A stretch of DNA of 64,000 nt, taken from positions 1-64,000 of the forward strand of contig NZ_JAUCBM010000002.1 in assembly GCF_030362795.1 (NCBI RefSeq), written 5' to 3'. The position numbers and the translations under genes were made by a program. A model generated the notes under the pieces. It searched no databases. It saw nothing but the letters and a program-made list of their open reading frames with translations, and was not told where the DNA came from. Shown here piece by piece: positions 17,989-27,463 of the stretch. Positions within the stretch are counted from its first letter, which is position 1; each line of letters begins with the position of its first letter. The DNA is from Pseudochrobactrum kiredjianiae (GTDB lineage: Bacteria; Pseudomonadota; Alphaproteobacteria; Rhizobiales; Rhizobiaceae).

Positions 17989-19053
17989 ATGGGATTACAT
18001 TACACACAACTGCCTGAGGACGTTCTCAATATCATTCGTCAGGGTGCCGTTATTCCGGCGCATCCTCTGGCGCTTGATGCAGAGCGGAATTTTGACCGCA
18101 AACGTCAGCGCGCCTTAACCCGCTATTATGTTGATTCAGGTGTCGGCGGACTGGCTGTAGGTGTACACACCACACAATTTGCCATTCGTGACAATGGTTT
18201 ATACGAACCGGTACTTAAAGCAGCGGTTGAAGACAGTAAGGCATGGACTGACCGTCCGCTTGCTATGATTGCAGGTGTTGCCGGTCAAACAGAACAGGCT
18301 CTTAATGAAGCAATAGTCGCGAGATCTTTGGGCTACCATGCGGTTCTCATCAGCATGGGCGCGCTTAAAGGACAAACAAGCGATCAACTGATTAAGCATT
18401 GCAAAGCGATTGCCGCGGAAATGCCGATAATCGGCTTCTACATGCAGACATCTGTCGGCGGCATTCTTCTTGATGAAGATTTTTGGTGTGAATTTGCACA
18501 AATCGACAATGCCATCGCGATCAAAGTCGCACCATTCCATCGCTACCGTACACTGGACGTTCTGCGTGGTGTTGTGAAGGCTAAAGCAGAGAATAAAATC
18601 ACACTTTACACCGGCAATGATGATCACATCGTCGCCGATCTCACGCTGCCTTTTACCGTTGCGCGCGGCTCTGAAGCGGTGACACTCAGGTTTAAAGGCG
18701 GCCTACTCGGACACTGGTCTGTATGGACAAAACGCGCCGCGGAACTGCTGGAGCGTATTCATGACGAGACTGCGGATGGTCAGCCTGTCTCGCAATCCCT
18801 GCTTGCGATGGATGCCAAAGTGACGGATTGTAACGCAGCCTTTTTTGATGTCGCCAATAATTTTCACGGCTGCATTGCTGGTTGTCATGAGGTCTTGCGC
18901 CGTCAGGGGCTGCTCGAAGGTATCTGGTGCCTTGATCCCGATGAAGGTCTTTCAAAGGGGCAGGCAGAGGAAATTACTCGCGTTTATCTGGCACATCCTG
19001 ATCTGAATGATGATGAATTTGTTGAGGCCAATCGCGAAAGGTGGCTCGCATGA
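17989..19053 (+). CDS. Dihydrodipicolinate synthase/N-acetylneuraminate lyase family protein
   Basis: A 354-residue DapA-superfamily TIM-barrel protein, longer than classical DapA (about 292). The Schiff-base lysine is probably the Lys of AIKVAPFHR (about 173). Members add or remove pyruvate or related keto acids in aldol reactions. The start at 17989 is preferred over GTG at 17980 because GGAG (17977-17980) sits 8 bases upstream. Its stop overlaps the ATPase ATG. In this operon it is the likely C-C bond-cleaving step for the imported compound; the substrate is unknown. Confidence 0.82.
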   Translation: MGLHYTQLPEDVLNIIRQGAVIPAHPLALDAERNFDRKRQRALTRYYVDSGVGGLAVGVHTTQFAIRDNGLYEPVLKAAVEDSKAWTDRPLAMIAGVAGQTEQALNEAIVARSLGYHAVLISMGALKGQTSDQLIKHCKAIAAEMPIIGFYMQTSVGGILLDEDFWCEFAQIDNAIAIKVAPFHRYRTLDVLRGVVKAKAENKITLYTGNDDHIVADLTLPFTVARGSEAVTLRFKGGLLGHWSVWTKRAAELLERIHDETADGQPVSQSLLAMDAKVTDCNAAFFDVANNFHGCIAGCHEVLRRQGLLEGIWCLDPDEGLSKGQAEEITRVYLAHPDLNDDEFVEANRERWLA

Positions 19054-19847
19054 ACAGCTTATCAACACAGCAAAACACAGTTGCCCCGACACCTCTGATT
19101 CGCCTGCAAAATGTGCGCAAAACCTATCATACCGGCAATAAGGAATCCGTCGCGGTATCGGATGTGACGCTTGAAATTAATGAAGGCGACCTCTTATCAG
19201 TCGTTGGCCCATCCGGCTGCGGCAAGACCACTGTGCTTAAAATTCTGGCAGGCCTGCACAAAGCCAGTGGCGGTACTCTGACCATTGGTGACGGCACAAA
19301 AAATGATTTTGAAGGCACGGATATCGGTATGGTTTTTCAGCAGCCTTTGCTGTTGAAATGGCGCACAATCGCAGAGAATGTTATTCTGCCTGCACAAATT
19401 TTAGGGCTGCCGAAAAAGGCCGCCAAAGAACGTGCAAAAGACCTGCTGCACATGGTGGGTCTTGGTCATGCGCTGGATAAATATCCTTATGAACTCTCCG
19501 GCGGCATGCAGCAACGTGCAGCCATTGCACGCTCGCTGATCCATGATCCGAAACTGGTGTTGATGGATGAACCTTTTGGCGCGCTGGATGCCATTACCCG
19601 TGAGAAAATGAACCTTGAAATGCTGCGGATATGGCAGGAAAGCAAGAAAACCTTTGTCTTTGTGACACACGGAATTCAGGAGGCAATTTTCTTAGGCTCG
19701 CATTGTGCAGTACTCAGTGCTGGGCCTGCGAGAATGGCAGATTACTTTAAAATTGATCTTCCCTCACCACGCACCTTAGATATCAAGCTCACCGAGCAAT
19801 TCGGGCAATATGTTCAACGTGTTTACAAACAGCTGGGTATGAACTGA
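19050..19847 (+). CDS. ABC transporter ATP-binding protein, SsuB/TauB type
   Basis: A 265-residue ATPase with Walker A GPSGCGKTT, signature LSGGMQQR and Walker B LVLMDEPFGALD. It energises uptake with the permease at 15210 and the binding protein at 13297. The start at 19050 is chosen because the ATG overlaps the TGA of the aldolase gene; a GTG at 19041 is less likely. It is the last gene of the cluster and converges with a LysR gene 13 bases later. Confidence 0.92.
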   Translation: MNSLSTQQNTVAPTPLIRLQNVRKTYHTGNKESVAVSDVTLEINEGDLLSVVGPSGCGKTTVLKILAGLHKASGGTLTIGDGTKNDFEGTDIGMVFQQPLLLKWRTIAENVILPAQILGLPKKAAKERAKDLLHMVGLGHALDKYPYELSGGMQQRAAIARSLIHDPKLVLMDEPFGALDAITREKMNLEMLRIWQESKKTFVFVTHGIQEAIFLGSHCAVLSAGPARMADYFKIDLPSPRTLDIKLTEQFGQYVQRVYKQLGMN

Positions 19848-19859
19848 CTTTATACAAAA

Positions 19860-20750
19860 TTATTCTGATGCTTTGAAAGCACCGGCAATGCGCTCAATCA
19901 GCATACGAACACGGCGGGGTTGCACAGCACTCTTTGGATAAACAATTTGTAGTGCCGTATGTCCCGCCGAATATTCCTTCAATATCTCGACGAGAACACC
20001 AGTCTTCAAATCATCTTCAACATCACGACTGGATTTCAGAGCAATACCATACCCTTCTTTGCACCATTGGCGCACAAGTCCGCCATCATTGACGATACGC
20101 CGACCATGCACCGTTACCTTGTGTGCTTGCCCGTCAACCAGAAACGGCCATTCACGATCTATGTTCTGACCGAAACGCATAATGATACATTCATGTTGTG
20201 CAAGATCATCAGGAGACTGAGGAATGCCGTTTGCTTCCAGATAAACGGGCGCTGCGCAAACAACGCGCCTGTTTTCACCAACCAGCTTTGACCGCAGCGT
20301 ACTATCTGCTAACACTCCCTGACGGATTGCAAAATCCAATCCCTGCCCGATCAAATCAACATAACCATCCGTGAGATTGAGATCGACCGTCACCTGCGAA
20401 TGTTCTGCCAAAAAACCATCAATGATCGGTACAATACGGTGTCGGCCAAAATCTTTTGGAGCGCTGAGCTTAATCGGCCCTGAAATTTTTTCCGATCCCA
20501 GTTGTATCCGGCTTTGTAGTTCCTCAGCCTCAGCCAGCAAGCGTCGCGCGCCGTCAACAAGCAGACGCCCCTCATCTGTCAAACTGATCGCCCGCGTTGT
20601 TCGCGTCAGTAATGTTGCGCCGTAATAGGTTTCTAACGCAGCCAGCCGTTCTGAAACAGTCGCAGGAGAAAGCCCAAGTTCACGGCCTGCGGCTGACATA
20701 CCACCTTTTTCTACGATCCGGAGAAAAAGGGTAAGATGATTTAAAATCAT
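19860..20750 (-). CDS. LysR family transcriptional regulator
   Basis: A 296-residue LysR protein with an N-terminal winged HTH (about 1-60, GGMSAAGRELGLSPATVSERLAALE) and an effector domain from about 88. It is divergent from the oxidoreductase gene at 20932, the usual arrangement for a regulator and its target. No ribosome site is visible before the ATG, and a 17-bp inverted repeat abuts the start, which suggests autoregulation. Confidence 0.92.
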   Translation of the reverse strand: MILNHLTLFLRIVEKGGMSAAGRELGLSPATVSERLAALETYYGATLLTRTTRAISLTDEGRLLVDGARRLLAEAEELQSRIQLGSEKISGPIKLSAPKDFGRHRIVPIIDGFLAEHSQVTVDLNLTDGYVDLIGQGLDFAIRQGVLADSTLRSKLVGENRRVVCAAPVYLEANGIPQSPDDLAQHECIIMRFGQNIDREWPFLVDGQAHKVTVHGRRIVNDGGLVRQWCKEGYGIALKSSRDVEDDLKTGVLVEILKEYSAGHTALQIVYPKSAVQPRRVRMLIERIAGAFKASE

Positions 20751-20751
20751 T

Positions 20752-20768
20752 ATTCGATTAATCCGAAT
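20752..20768. promoter_or_regulatory. Putative LysR operator
   Basis: ATTCG (20752-20756) and CGAAT (20764-20768) are inverted around 7 A/T-rich bases, giving the T-N11-A spacing typical of LysR sites. The element touches the regulator start codon in the divergent region. Confidence 0.5.
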
Positions 20769-20931
20769 TATAATTTTGAAATTAAATCAATTATCAGAAT
20801 AAACCGCAAGGTGTAAATTCATTGGCAGAACAGAAAATCACAGGGCCATACAGGTTCGGTGACGGTTATGGCACCAGCCATCACACTAATCCGATAACTC
20901 ATATTTCACACATTGCTTGAAGGATATTACT

Positions 20932-21942
20932 ATGAAGGCCGTTGGATTTACCCGCTATTTGCCAGTTAGCGATCCGGAAGCTTTTCTCGACATCGAACTC
21001 CGGAAACCGGTGCCAACCGGCCATGATATATTGGTTCATGTGCGCGCCGTTGCAGTTAACCCTATTGACACAAAAGTCCGTGCTCCAAAGGACAAAATTG
21101 AAGAGAGCCCTCGCATTATCGGCTACGATGCCGCCGGTATTGTCACTGCTGTCGGATCAGATGTCACCCTGTTTAAAACCGGAGATGAAGTTTTCTATGC
21201 TGGTGATATAACCCGCTCAGGCACTAATCAGGAATTTCATCTTGTTGATGAGCGGATTGTCGGGCGCAAGCCCAAAAGCCTGTCTTTCGCCGAAGCTGCC
21301 GCGCTCCCGTTAACAGCCATTACCGCCTATGAATCCTTTTTCCATCGTTTGAAAATTGATCTCAATGGTAGTGATGCTGGCAAATCGATTTTAATCATTG
21401 GCGGAGCCGGCGGGGTTGGTTCGATCGGTATACAACTCGCAAAACGCGCCGGTCTGGCGGTTGTTACCACAGCGTCACGCCCGGAAACAATTTCATGGGT
21501 ACGGGAACTCGGTGCAGACCATGTAATCAATCATCGCCAGCCACTGATTGCACAGATAGCCGCACTTGGTTTTGACTATGTCGATTATATCGCTATTTTC
21601 AATGATATGCGCCACTGGAACGATGCTGTTGAGCTCATCCGTCCGCAAGGCGCCATCGTCACAATCGACGATACAAATCTGCCAATGCCGATGGAGCGCA
21701 TGAAAACCAAAGCAGCCAGCCTGCATTGGGAGCTGATGTTTACACGTTCCATGTTTAAAACGCCGGACATGGTAGAACAGCATAAACTGCTATCTTTTAT
21801 TGCGGATGAAATCGATGCCGGACGTTTGCGTACCACGATTTCGGAAATTCTCTCACCGATTAATGCAACCAATCTACGGGAAGCCCATCGCCGGATTGAA
21901 ACAGAAACGGCCAAAGGCAAAATCGTGCTTGAGGGTTTTTAA
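20932..21942 (+). CDS. Zinc-free quinone oxidoreductase-like alcohol dehydrogenase (MDR superfamily)
   Basis: A 336-residue medium-chain dehydrogenase/reductase. The nucleotide-binding motif GGAGGVGSIG lies at about 157-166. Zinc-binding Cys/His sets of true alcohol dehydrogenases are absent, which fits the quinone/enone reductase branch using NADPH. The start at 20932 has AAGGA 7 bases upstream; a reading from 20917 lacks this. It is divergent from the LysR gene, which probably controls it, possibly in response to electrophiles or quinones. Confidence 0.87.
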   Translation: MKAVGFTRYLPVSDPEAFLDIELRKPVPTGHDILVHVRAVAVNPIDTKVRAPKDKIEESPRIIGYDAAGIVTAVGSDVTLFKTGDEVFYAGDITRSGTNQEFHLVDERIVGRKPKSLSFAEAAALPLTAITAYESFFHRLKIDLNGSDAGKSILIIGGAGGVGSIGIQLAKRAGLAVVTTASRPETISWVRELGADHVINHRQPLIAQIAALGFDYVDYIAIFNDMRHWNDAVELIRPQGAIVTIDDTNLPMPMERMKTKAASLHWELMFTRSMFKTPDMVEQHKLLSFIADEIDAGRLRTTISEILSPINATNLREAHRRIETETAKGKIVLEGF

Positions 21943-22006
21943 AACAAGCTCGTCAAAAACACCACGCTGTGCAGAATTATCCGGCACAGCGTGGTTGCTT
22001 TCTCAC

Positions 22007-22786
22007 TTACACGGCATGCTGCAAAACACTCAAACCGCCGTCAATAGTCAGACAGCTTGCCGTCATAAACGGGCACTCGTCCGAAATCATAAACACTGCT
22101 GCCATCGCAATTTCCTGCGTCGTCGCAATGCGTCCGCCTGGGTGCAGGCGCATGGTTTCAGCTTCTGCAGCCACCGGATCAGGAAAACTATTCCAGTAAT
22201 CCACGTTCTTCTGCGTCAGCACATAACCCGGTGCAATTGCATTCACCCGTACCTGTTGTGGTGCATATTCCAGCCCCAGTGACTTGGTCATACCAAGCAA
22301 TGCATGTTTTGCCAGCGGATACGGAAAAGTATGCGGAATAATGGTGAAGGAATGCGTGGAAGCAATATTGAGAATGGCGCCGCCGCCCTGCTCTATCAAT
22401 CGTGGCAACACAGCCTTACAACAGTTCCACGCACCTTTGAGGTTAACGTCAAAACAACGGTTCCATGCTTCATCATCCATCTCCAGCGGCTTGCTGAAGA
22501 CATTGATACCGGCATTATTGACCAGTGCATTAATCTGTCCGATTTCCGCATCGGCCTGCATGAAAACACGTTCAATCGCTTCTGCATCAGAAATATCTGC
22601 CTGAGCAAAACCAACTTTCGCACCACTCTCCCGTAAGCTCAGTGCTTCTTTTTCCAGCAATGCGCCATCTGTATCAATCAGGAACAGAGCCGCTCCCTCT
22701 TGGGCAAAACATTGTGCAATAGCAAGCCCGATCCCTTGTGCGGCGCCGGTAACAAAAATACGTTTTCCGATCAGACGATCAACCAT
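22007..22786 (-). CDS. SDR family oxidoreductase, probable D-galactose 1-dehydrogenase
   Basis: A 259-residue classical SDR with TGAAQGIG near 14-21, NNAG (about 89-92), the Ser of ASTHS and the catalytic YPLAK. It lies at the end of a minus-strand operon holding all the other enzymes of oxidative galactose breakdown and no other sugar dehydrogenase, so oxidation of D-galactose (or a similar aldose such as L-arabinose or D-fucose) to the lactone is the best reading. The specificity is inferred from context. AAGGA precedes the ATG. Confidence 0.8.
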   Translation of the reverse strand: MVDRLIGKRIFVTGAAQGIGLAIAQCFAQEGAALFLIDTDGALLEKEALSLRESGAKVGFAQADISDAEAIERVFMQADAEIGQINALVNNAGINVFSKPLEMDDEAWNRCFDVNLKGAWNCCKAVLPRLIEQGGGAILNIASTHSFTIIPHTFPYPLAKHALLGMTKSLGLEYAPQQVRVNAIAPGYVLTQKNVDYWNSFPDPVAAEAETMRLHPGGRIATTQEIAMAAVFMISDECPFMTASCLTIDGGLSVLQHAV

Positions 22787-22813
22787 AATAACTATCCTTT
22801 TTGAACGCCCGAT

Positions 22814-23962
22814 TTACCACTCAGCGAAGCTACCGTCTTCGTGACGCCAGACCGGATTGCGCCAGCGATGTCCGGTCTTTGCCCGTTCAATCACATAGGC
22901 CTCATCCACCTCGACACCCAAACCGGGCCCTTGCGGAATAGAAACAAATCCGTCTTTATAATCAAAGACTTCACGATTGGTGATATAATCCAGAATGTCA
23001 TTGTCCTGATTGTAATGGATATTCAGGCTCTGCTCCTGAATAAAGGCATTATAGCTCACAGCATCGATTTGCAGGCAGGCCGCCAGTGCTATCGGCCCGA
23101 GCGGACAATGCGGCGCCAGTGCAATATCATAGGCCTCTGCCATTGAAGCAATCTTGCGGCATTCGGTGATCCCGCCCGCATGAGACAAATCAGGTTGGAT
23201 AATATCCACATACCCGCCGGAGAGAATATTTTTGAAATCCCAGCGAGAGTATAGGCGCTCTCCGAGTGCAATCGGGGTGGATGTATGGTTGGCGATCTCT
23301 TTCAGCGCTTCATAATTTTCAGACAAAACCGGCTCTTCGATGAACATCAGCCTGAACGGGTCTAACGCTTTTGCCAGCACTTTCGCCATTGGCCGGTGTA
23401 CGCGTCCATGAAAATCCGCGCCAATCCCGACATGCGGCCCCACCGCATCGCGCACTGTACCGATCGTTTCCACAATTGCATCAATCTTGGCATAACTGTC
23501 AACAATCTGCAGCTCTTCCGCGCCGTTGAGCTTCAAAGCCGTGAAACCGCGTTCAACCATTTCTCGCGCATTGCGTGCCACATCAGACGGGCGATCACCG
23601 CCGATCCATGAATAGACTTTGATGCGATCACGGCACTGGCCGCCGAGCAACTGATGCACCGGCACATTCAGTGCCTTGCCTTTAATATCCCACAAAGCCT
23701 GATCAATACCGGCAATCGCGCTCATATGCACCGCACCACCGCGATAAAAACCGCCGCGATACATGACATTCCAGTGGTCTTCGATCAGGAACGGGTCTTT
23801 ACCAATCAGATAATCCGCCAGTTCATGCACCGCCGCTTCAACCGTCAATGCACGACCTTCAACAATCGGCTCTCCCCAACCGGAAATCCCCTCATCGGTT
23901 TCCACTTTTACAAACAGCCAGCGCGGCGGCACAATATAGGTCGTGAGCTTGGTGATTTTCAT
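22814..23962 (-). CDS. dgoD: D-galactonate dehydratase
   Basis: A 382-residue enolase-superfamily enzyme very close to E. coli DgoD. ADFHGRVH supplies the Asp ligand and the His acid/base, FIEEPVLSE and GERLYSRW supply the two Glu ligands, and APHCPLGP carries the second catalytic His. It dehydrates D-galactonate to 2-keto-3-deoxy-D-galactonate in the cytosol. It follows the mutarotase gene after a gap that holds a palindromic repeat, and precedes the SDR gene by 27 bases. Confidence 0.95.
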   Translation of the reverse strand: MKITKLTTYIVPPRWLFVKVETDEGISGWGEPIVEGRALTVEAAVHELADYLIGKDPFLIEDHWNVMYRGGFYRGGAVHMSAIAGIDQALWDIKGKALNVPVHQLLGGQCRDRIKVYSWIGGDRPSDVARNAREMVERGFTALKLNGAEELQIVDSYAKIDAIVETIGTVRDAVGPHVGIGADFHGRVHRPMAKVLAKALDPFRLMFIEEPVLSENYEALKEIANHTSTPIALGERLYSRWDFKNILSGGYVDIIQPDLSHAGGITECRKIASMAEAYDIALAPHCPLGPIALAACLQIDAVSYNAFIQEQSLNIHYNQDNDILDYITNREVFDYKDGFVSIPQGPGLGVEVDEAYVIERAKTGHRWRNPVWRHEDGSFAEW

Positions 23963-23984
23963 TTTGTTACCCTTTTATCAAGCA

Positions 23985-24077
23985 ATTCCAGTAAAAGTGG
24001 GAACCGGTTTTGCGTCAGGAAATGCGTAAAAACAAAAATGGAGCATTTCCCTGTTCTAATTAAAACTGGAATGCTCC
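23985..24077. repeat. Rhizobiales-type palindromic intergenic repeat
   Basis: The segment has 8-bp inverted ends (ATTCCAGT at 23985-23992 and ACTGGAAT at 24065-24072), the phrase AAGTGGGAACCGGTTTTGCG, and an internal hairpin GGAGCATT...AATGCTCC (24040-24077). I recognise this wording from multicopy palindromic repeats of Rhizobiales genomes. It fills the gap between dgoD and the mutarotase gene and supplies the mutarotase stop codon and last residues. Confidence 0.6.
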
Positions 24078-24979
24078 AGACCTGATGTTTGAAGGTACTC
24101 AGGCTGCAAGCGAATTGTTCCAGACAGGCTTTCAGACGGTTGCAATATCTTCAACCCGCCATAGTCACTCCGGCAGTGATCCCCTGCCATATGGGACATC
24201 GGCTCCAGACAAAAATAATCCGAGCGGGATTGCGGTTCCGGCACACCGTGCGGCGCATAGAGAAAGAACCGGTCAAATAGCGGGTCGGCGCTGATCGTCA
24301 GCGCTGTGTTCTGTTCCGGCCAGACAATACGGGCTTTGCCGTCCCACCCTTCAAATCCGTTATTCACCCAATGATCGGGCAATTGTTTCAATGTGCTGAA
24401 ATTCAGATCATCCGGCAGATCAATACGGCTCTCAGGCAAGAAGCCCGCTCCTTGCGTCCACATCTTGTGTGCATTGAGCTGTAATTGTGTTTGCTCGCTC
24501 AGATGAAAATACGGATGCCAGCCCAGCCCGAAAGGCATGGCTCTGTCACCTTTATTGGTCACGCGCATGGTGAGACTGAATCCTGTCTCATCCAGGCTGA
24601 AAACCTGCTCCGCTTCATAGATAAAAGCAGCTCCAGCTTTATTGTACGTAAAACGTAATACCAACCGGTGATCTGATATTTCCGCAACCTGCCAGATGCC
24701 CTGCCAGCTCTCGCCGTGAATATAGAGGGGATCATCATCCGTATTGGGTTGAAACTGGTAGTCATATTCCTCAAAACTGAAATGGTTTTGCGGGATACGG
24801 TTGCCGAACGGAATGAGCGGAAAACCACCGGTTTCGACGGGTGCAACGGCCATGTTTTTGGCTTCACGTAACAGCGGAACCCTCTTTTCCAGTTCAATCC
24901 ACCAGAGGTCATGCACAGTACCGCCTTCAGTGGCAATATGGGCCTCGAATTGTGCCGTTTTCAAAATGATAATGCTCAT
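24056..24979 (-). CDS. Aldose 1-epimerase (mutarotase)
   Basis: A 307-residue GalM-family protein. PFGNRIPQNHF, GLGWHPYFHL (catalytic-site His) and the late CLEPMSHM are visible family features. It interconverts anomers of the imported sugar for the dehydrogenase. The start at 24979 is chosen because GGAAG stands 5 bases upstream, whereas the GTG at 24985 overlaps that site. The last seven or so codons and the stop lie inside the palindromic repeat, so the C-terminus may have been altered by it. Confidence 0.9.
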   Translation of the reverse strand: MSIIILKTAQFEAHIATEGGTVHDLWWIELEKRVPLLREAKNMAVAPVETGGFPLIPFGNRIPQNHFSFEEYDYQFQPNTDDDPLYIHGESWQGIWQVAEISDHRLVLRFTYNKAGAAFIYEAEQVFSLDETGFSLTMRVTNKGDRAMPFGLGWHPYFHLSEQTQLQLNAHKMWTQGAGFLPESRIDLPDDLNFSTLKQLPDHWVNNGFEGWDGKARIVWPEQNTALTISADPLFDRFFLYAPHGVPEPQSRSDYFCLEPMSHMAGDHCRSDYGGLKILQPSESLSGTIRLQPEYLQTSGLEHSSFN

Positions 24980-24991
24980 GGACACTTCCGA

Positions 24992-25870
24992 TCAGGCAAT
25001 TTTAATATCAGGATCAAACCTGCCTTTGAATGGCAAATCCAGCACAAAGGTAGCGCCTGCAGGTTGTTGCTGGCGTGCGGCCTCATCCATGCCAAGCCAC
25101 GCAGAGGTGACCAGCATTTGGTTCGCATCCTTGCCAACAAAAGCAGGACAACTCGGCTGTGAAACAGGCAAAGCAATCGAGCGCAGAAAACTGCCATCCG
25201 GTGCATATCCGGCAATCTGTGAACCGTCCCATAGTGCCACCCAGAAATTGCCTTCTGCATCCACAATCGCGCCATCGGGGTTGCCCGCAGGAAACGCAGT
25301 CAGAAAGACTGATGCCTCACCAACCGGCAGCCCGTTAGCGGGATCGAGCAAAACGCGCATCACTTTGCGCAAAGCAGTGTCTGCAAAATAGCCGACAGCC
25401 CCGTCAGGCGAGAAACAAATGGCGTTACTAATAGTGATCTTGTCGAAAATCTTGCGCAACGCACCCTTATAATACCAGTAAATTGCACCGGCTTCCGGCT
25501 CTGCCTGCCAGCCCATGGTACCGAGCCAAAGTGCCCCGCTTGGATGCACCCGCGCATCATTGGAACGGGTTAGCGGATTATCAGCCTCAAGCTCCAGATG
25601 CAGGGATAAATCCCCCGTTGTTACATCACGCAGATATAAGCCGCGCTCGGTGAAAACGAGTTGCGTATGCCCATCCACGCGCGCCAGCGCACTGGCCGCC
25701 AAAGGCAGTTCATGCTGCCTGCTGACGCCACTCCCGAACTGATATTCACAAAGTTTCGCATTCAGAATATCGAACCACCATGCTGTATCTGTATGAGGAT
25801 CATAGGTCGGCCCCTCACCCAGCTTGCATAGCGGAACATTGAGCGCAGCAGGCATAAACATCTCAGCCAT
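24992..25870 (-). CDS. SMP-30/gluconolactonase family protein, probable galactonolactonase
   Basis: A 292-residue six-bladed beta-propeller of the SMP-30/regucalcin family. LGEGPTYD near the N-terminus carries the metal-binding Glu, RSNDARVHPSG the Asn/Asp region, and the FSPDG and NPDGAIVDAEG motifs are typical. It would open the aldonolactone made by the sugar dehydrogenase to the aldonate. The start at 25870 gives an 8-base overlap with dgoA; further Met codons upstream lie within that gene. Confidence 0.88.
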   Translation of the reverse strand: MAEMFMPAALNVPLCKLGEGPTYDPHTDTAWWFDILNAKLCEYQFGSGVSRQHELPLAASALARVDGHTQLVFTERGLYLRDVTTGDLSLHLELEADNPLTRSNDARVHPSGALWLGTMGWQAEPEAGAIYWYYKGALRKIFDKITISNAICFSPDGAVGYFADTALRKVMRVLLDPANGLPVGEASVFLTAFPAGNPDGAIVDAEGNFWVALWDGSQIAGYAPDGSFLRSIALPVSQPSCPAFVGKDANQMLVTSAWLGMDEAARQQQPAGATFVLDLPFKGRFDPDIKIA

Positions 25871-26504
25871 GAACATCACCGAAGGTTTCATCATAGGCTG
25901 TTATGGTCAGGCGCGCTTTTGCCCGCACAGTTTCAGCACTGTCACCCGGTCGATAAAGGCTGGAACCAATGCCGAATGTTCGTATACCGACACGGGCATA
26001 GTCGCTGAAATTCTGATCCGATACACCGCCGACTGCCCCGATGACTGCATTTTCAGGCAGAATCGTTTTAATCGCCGCAATACCGGAAGCACCTAGCGAT
26101 CCGGCGGGAAAAAACTTCAATGCGGATGCACCGCTGCGGATTGCCAGCAAAGCTTCACTTGCCGTGTAACAGCCGGGCATTGTAATCAGCCCGCAGGACG
26201 AGGCATGGCTAATCACATCAGCATCCGTGTTCGGGCTCACCATAATCCGCCCGCCAATATCCGCAAGCTGTTGCGCATCCGCTGTTGTCAGTACCGTTCC
26301 TGCACCAATCAGAACCTTATCACCGAATAATTTCACGGCCTTTTCAATCGACGCCCACGGGTTCGGCGAGTTGAGCGGAATTTCAATAACCTCAAAACCT
26401 TCCGTAATCAGGGCTTCAAGAACCGGTTCAACCTCATCATTGCGGATACCGCGAATAATCGCTACCAGTGAGCGTTGTAATGATGGCCAGATGACAGAAC
26501 CCAT
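25863..26504 (-). CDS. dgoA: 2-dehydro-3-deoxy-6-phosphogalactonate aldolase
   Basis: A 213-residue class I KDPG/KDPGal aldolase. RGIRNDE and the EIPLNSPNP phosphate/substrate region match DgoA, GAGTVL carries the catalytic-site motif, and the Schiff-base Lys lies in ALKFFPAG. It splits KDPGal into pyruvate and glyceraldehyde-3-phosphate. AAAGGA precedes the ATG. It sits directly after the kinase gene, 3 bases apart, in pathway order. Confidence 0.94.
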   Translation of the reverse strand: MGSVIWPSLQRSLVAIIRGIRNDEVEPVLEALITEGFEVIEIPLNSPNPWASIEKAVKLFGDKVLIGAGTVLTTADAQQLADIGGRIMVSPNTDADVISHASSCGLITMPGCYTASEALLAIRSGASALKFFPAGSLGASGIAAIKTILPENAVIGAVGGVSDQNFSDYARVGIRTFGIGSSLYRPGDSAETVRAKARLTITAYDETFGDVHG

Positions 26505-26507
26505 GAT

Positions 26508-27458
26508 TTATTCCTTTGAACCCGACATATCGGCAACCGGCCACAACCGGCTTGCCGCTGCAAATAATCCCTGCCGGACAACTGTTTCACCATTATGAAG
26601 GATGACGTCAAAACCCGCCTGTTGCAGAACAGCCTGATAAAGTCTGCCAAGCGCTCCCGTGGCCAGCAATCCGATTGTGCCGGTGCCATAGAGTTGCTTT
26701 ACACGGCCGATTTCACTGCCGATCAGCAGGCCGGAGAGATGCGCTGCCCCATCTGAATGTTCTTCAAATCCAAGTAATTGGGATGCCCGAACGCCAAAAA
26801 GGCTCTCCGCCATACGCGCCGGTTCTGCGAGTGCCGTTTCAACCGCACGGACAAATGCAGGCGCGCTTGAATCAAAGTTCAACTCTGCGTCTACGGCATG
26901 CCGGAGAATGGAATTTTGTGACAGTACCGCAAATAATTCACCGGTCATGAAGGTGGTGAATTGTGTGACAATACCGCCTTCCACTTTTGTCCATTTGCTG
27001 TGTGTGCCAGGCATGCATATCAGGCCATAGGGCATGAAGGCTGCAATCCCTGCCAGCTGTGTTTCCTCCCCACGCATGACATTTGCGGAGTGCTGTTCCC
27101 GCTGCGCTAAACCCGGCAGAATACGGATGTCCCGTGTCTGATGCTCAATTCTGAGGGCTTGCGTGGCCAGCCCGTCCAGTGGCGTCGGCAGGTTGATATA
27201 AGGTGCTTCCGCCCATCCTTGCCGTGCTCCGGCCATACCGCAAATCATAACCGGCAGATTTGCGGGCGCATCCAGCTTTTGCAAATGCTTTTCCAGCACA
27301 GGTGCAAAGCCCGCTGCGCCACCTGATGAAGAACAATGCATCATCCCTTCATCACTGCGGCTCTCACCCAGCACATAACCTTGAGCATCTGTGATCCAGA
27401 GACGAAAGCTGCTCGTTCCCCAGTCCGCTAAAGCGTAATTCATTACCGGCTCTGCCAT
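26508..27458 (-). CDS. dgoK: 2-dehydro-3-deoxygalactonokinase
   Basis: A 316-residue DgoK-family kinase; DWGTSSFRLW near the N-terminus is the phosphate-binding start, and PGTHSKW, FMTGE and GLLIGSE are family landmarks. It phosphorylates 2-keto-3-deoxy-D-galactonate for the aldolase. The ATG at 27458 follows AGAGGG by 8 bases, better than the GTG at 27467. It is adjacent to the permease gene. Confidence 0.93.
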   Translation of the reverse strand: MAEPVMNYALADWGTSSFRLWITDAQGYVLGESRSDEGMMHCSSSGGAAGFAPVLEKHLQKLDAPANLPVMICGMAGARQGWAEAPYINLPTPLDGLATQALRIEHQTRDIRILPGLAQREQHSANVMRGEETQLAGIAAFMPYGLICMPGTHSKWTKVEGGIVTQFTTFMTGELFAVLSQNSILRHAVDAELNFDSSAPAFVRAVETALAEPARMAESLFGVRASQLLGFEEHSDGAAHLSGLLIGSEIGRVKQLYGTGTIGLLATGALGRLYQAVLQQAGFDVILHNGETVVRQGLFAAASRLWPVADMSGSKE

Positions 27459-27463
27459 TGTGA

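Noticed and set aside
20776-20790. TTGA-N7-TCAA resembling an FNR/FixK box in the LysR/oxidoreductase divergent region
   Set aside because: The spacer is one base too long for the FNR family, and the region is A/T-rich.
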